64,000 nt of DNA from Faecalimonas sp. GTDB taxonomy: Bacteria > Bacillota > Clostridia > Lachnospirales > Lachnospiraceae. Where the stretch lies: NCBI GenBank assembly GCA_029264305.1, contig JARICA010000023.1, forward strand, positions 62,001 to 126,000. The letters run 5' to 3'. Positions 62,228-64,000 of the stretch are shown one piece after another (the first letter of the stretch is position 1; every line of letters begins with the position of its first letter). The notes under the pieces are model-generated. The model was not told where the DNA came from, made no database searches, and saw nothing but the letters and a program-made list of their open reading frames with translations. Both the position numbers and the translations under genes were made by a program.

Positions 62228-62483
62228 GAAGAAGAGGAGTATTAAGAGCCTATCGTTTGCAGAGAGTTGTCGTTTGGTGTAAGACAATAACGTAATCTCC
62301 CAACTCGCCTCAGAGTTCTTTTGCTGAAATATATTTGATAAAGGTTATATTAAGTAATATAGGCAGAAGCGGGACTTCCCGTTATAGAAGAAATGAGTGC
62401 ATTTTGCGAAAGCAGAATGAATAAGAGTGGTAACGCGGATAAACCTTTTCGTCTCTTTTTTAGAGATGAGAAGGTTTTTTTAT
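62228..62483 (+). promoter_or_regulatory. T-box leader of leuS
   Basis: A T-box riboswitch that reads uncharged tRNA-Leu. The T-box core AAGAGTGGTAACGCGG is at 62423-62438; its TGGT (62428-62431) can pair with the ACCA end of tRNA-Leu. The terminator AACCTTTTCGTCTCT / AGAGATGAGAAGGTT plus a T run spans 62442-62481. A leucine specifier CTC candidate is at 62309-62311. Uncharged tRNA should favour the antiterminator and raise leuS expression. Confidence 0.93.
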
Positions 62484-62506
62484 AATGTTAATAGGAGGAA
62501 AAGAAT

Positions 62507-64000
62507 ATGGCAACACCTTATAATCACAAGGCGATTGAAAAAAAATGGCGTAAAAACTGGGAAGAAAATCCAGTGAACGTTAAATCGGATGAAAATGGAA
62601 AAAGAGAGAAGTATTATTGCTTAGATATGTTCCCATATCCTTCTGGGAATGGTCTTCATGTAGGACATTGGAGAGGGTATGTGATTTCAGATGCATGGAG
62701 TCGTTACAAATTATTACAGGGACATTATATTGTACATCCAATGGGATGGGATGCATTTGGTCTTCCAGCAGAAAACTATGCAATTAAAATGGGAGTACAT
62801 CCATCTATTTCAACAGAAGAAAATATTAAAAACTTTAAAAAACAGTTGAATGAAATTTCTGCATTGTATGATTGGGATATGGAAGTGAATACAACAGATC
62901 CAGCATTTTACAAATGGACACAATGGATTTTTGTGAAAATGTTTAAAGAAGGATTAGCGTATGAAAAAGAATTTCCAATCAATTGGTGTCCATCATGTAA
63001 AACAGGATTGGCAAATGAAGAAGTTGTAAATGGAAAATGTGAACGTTGTGGAACAGAAGTAACAAAGAAAAATCTTCGTCAATGGATGCTTCGTATCACA
63101 AAATATGCAGATAGATTATTAAATGATCTTGATAAATTGGATTGGCCAGAAAAAGTTAAAAAAATGCAGGCAGAATGGATTGGAAAGTCTTATGGTGCAG
63201 AGGTTGATTTTAAAGTAGATGGAAAAGATGAAAAAATCACAGTTTACACAACAAGACCAGATACATTACATGGTGCTACATTTATGGTACTTGCACCAGA
63301 ACATGCCTTAGCAAAAGAATTGGCTACAGACGAAACAAGAGAAGCAGTTGAAAAATATATTTTAGATTCTTCGATGAAATCAAATGTAGATAGACTGCAA
63401 GACAAAGAAAAAACAGGTGTATTTACAGGTTCTTATGCAATCAATCCAATTAATGGAGCAAAGACACCAATTTGGTTATCTGATTATGTATTAGCAGATT
63501 ATGGAACAGGTGCAATTATGTGTGTTCCTGCTCATGATGATCGTGACTTTGAATTTGCTACAAAATTCAATATTCCGATTATTCAAGTAATTGCTAAAGA
63601 TGGAAAAGAAATTGAAAATATGACAGAAGCTTATACAGATGCTGTAGGAACAATGATTAATTCTGGTGAATGGAATGGAATGGAATCAGCAGTGTTGAAA
63701 AAAGAAGCTCCTCATATGATTGAAGAAAAAGGAATCGGTAAAGCAACAGTTAACTTTAAATTACGTGACTGGGTATTTTCTCGTCAACGTTATTGGGGAG
63801 AGCCAATTCCAATTATTCATTGTGAAGATTGCGGTGCTGTACCTGTTCCAGAGGATCAACTTCCTCTTACTTTACCAGAAGTGGATTCTTATGAACCAAC
63901 AGGTACAGGAGAATCTCCACTTGCAGGAATTGAAAGTTGGGTAAATACAACTTGCCCAGTGTGTGGTAAACCAGCAAAACGTGAAACGAATACAATGCCT
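62507..64000 (+). CDS. leuS: Leucyl-tRNA synthetase, 3' partial
   Basis: A class I aminoacyl-tRNA synthetase cut by the window end after 498 codons. The HIGH motif is PYPSGNGLHVGH. A zinc-like CPSCKTG and CERCG pair, the editing-domain TTRPDTLHGATF and the GTGAIMCVPAHDDRD segment of CP1 are visible. The KMSKS loop lies beyond the window. AGGAGG is upstream of the ATG, and the T-box leader confirms identity. Confidence 0.96.
   Translation, partial: MATPYNHKAIEKKWRKNWEENPVNVKSDENGKREKYYCLDMFPYPSGNGLHVGHWRGYVISDAWSRYKLLQGHYIVHPMGWDAFGLPAENYAIKMGVHPSISTEENIKNFKKQLNEISALYDWDMEVNTTDPAFYKWTQWIFVKMFKEGLAYEKEFPINWCPSCKTGLANEEVVNGKCERCGTEVTKKNLRQWMLRITKYADRLLNDLDKLDWPEKVKKMQAEWIGKSYGAEVDFKVDGKDEKITVYTTRPDTLHGATFMVLAPEHALAKELATDETREAVEKYILDSSMKSNVDRLQDKEKTGVFTGSYAINPINGAKTPIWLSDYVLADYGTGAIMCVPAHDDRDFEFATKFNIPIIQVIAKDGKEIENMTEAYTDAVGTMINSGEWNGMESAVLKKEAPHMIEEKGIGKATVNFKLRDWVFSRQRYWGEPIPIIHCEDCGAVPVPEDQLPLTLPEVDSYEPTGTGESPLAGIESWVNTTCPVCGKPAKRETNTMP

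Overview
The window is a strongly AT-rich bacterial chromosome segment of a Gram-positive anaerobe of the Firmicutes/Clostridia, most likely a gut or oral Lachnospiraceae. The reasons are: PolC-type DNA polymerase III, a T-box in front of leuS, a DUF4364 gene, AGGAGG ribosome binding sites with some GTG/TTG starts, ECF-type vitamin transport, the rpmE-DUF1385-prmC-prfA cluster, and surface proteins ending in sortase-like signals. I see no tRNA, rRNA, CRISPR array, insertion sequence or prophage. The family placement is inference.

Layout. 1-15.1 kb is housekeeping: a truncated membrane protein, an S1-domain protein, a CBS-type pyrophosphatase, a flavin reductase, a polysaccharide deacetylase, tcdA and rarA. 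A minus-strand operon follows (malic enzyme, TIGR01212 radical SAM, DUF4364), then rho, rpmE, a DUF1385 gene, prmC and prfA. 15.3-19.9 kb is one large secreted GH84 glycosidase with carbohydrate-binding domains and a wall anchor. 20-31.7 kb holds an ABC exporter, DUF2156, aminotransferase, DUF368, AlkD-like, a small membrane protein, ispG and polC.

31.7-46.1 kb is the most interesting part. A promoter, a full cobalamin (B12) riboswitch and an intrinsic terminator precede ten tightly packed or overlapping plus-strand genes that end in a strong terminator. The genes are ecfT, a double-ATPase ecfA, an ECF S-component, a small exported DUF4430 protein, MoxR ATPase, DUF58, a transglutaminase-like membrane protein whose catalytic Cys position is Asp, an all-helical lipoprotein, a second DUF4430-like anchored protein, and a 1235-residue wall-anchored beta-propeller protein. 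The helical lipoprotein and the DUF4430 domains look like separately encoded versions of the two domains of animal intrinsic factor/transcobalamin. The propeller recalls the fold of BtuG of Bacteroides. I propose a Gram-positive surface B12 capture-and-relay system with its own MoxR/DUF58 assembly module.

46.2-54 kb carries tdh-kbl (threonine to glycine), a uracil permease, a PurF-like protein without its nucleophilic N-terminal Cys, a PdaA-like deacetylase and a ClC antiporter. 54.1-62.1 kb is a copper island: a 36-residue membrane peptide, a DUF2318 protein, a CopA with a metal-binding domain at each end, a two-component system, and an HMA-SafE-cupredoxin fusion. The first and last promoters share a nearly identical 19-nt element at the same distance from the -10 box. 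The window ends in a T-box-controlled leuS cut by the edge.
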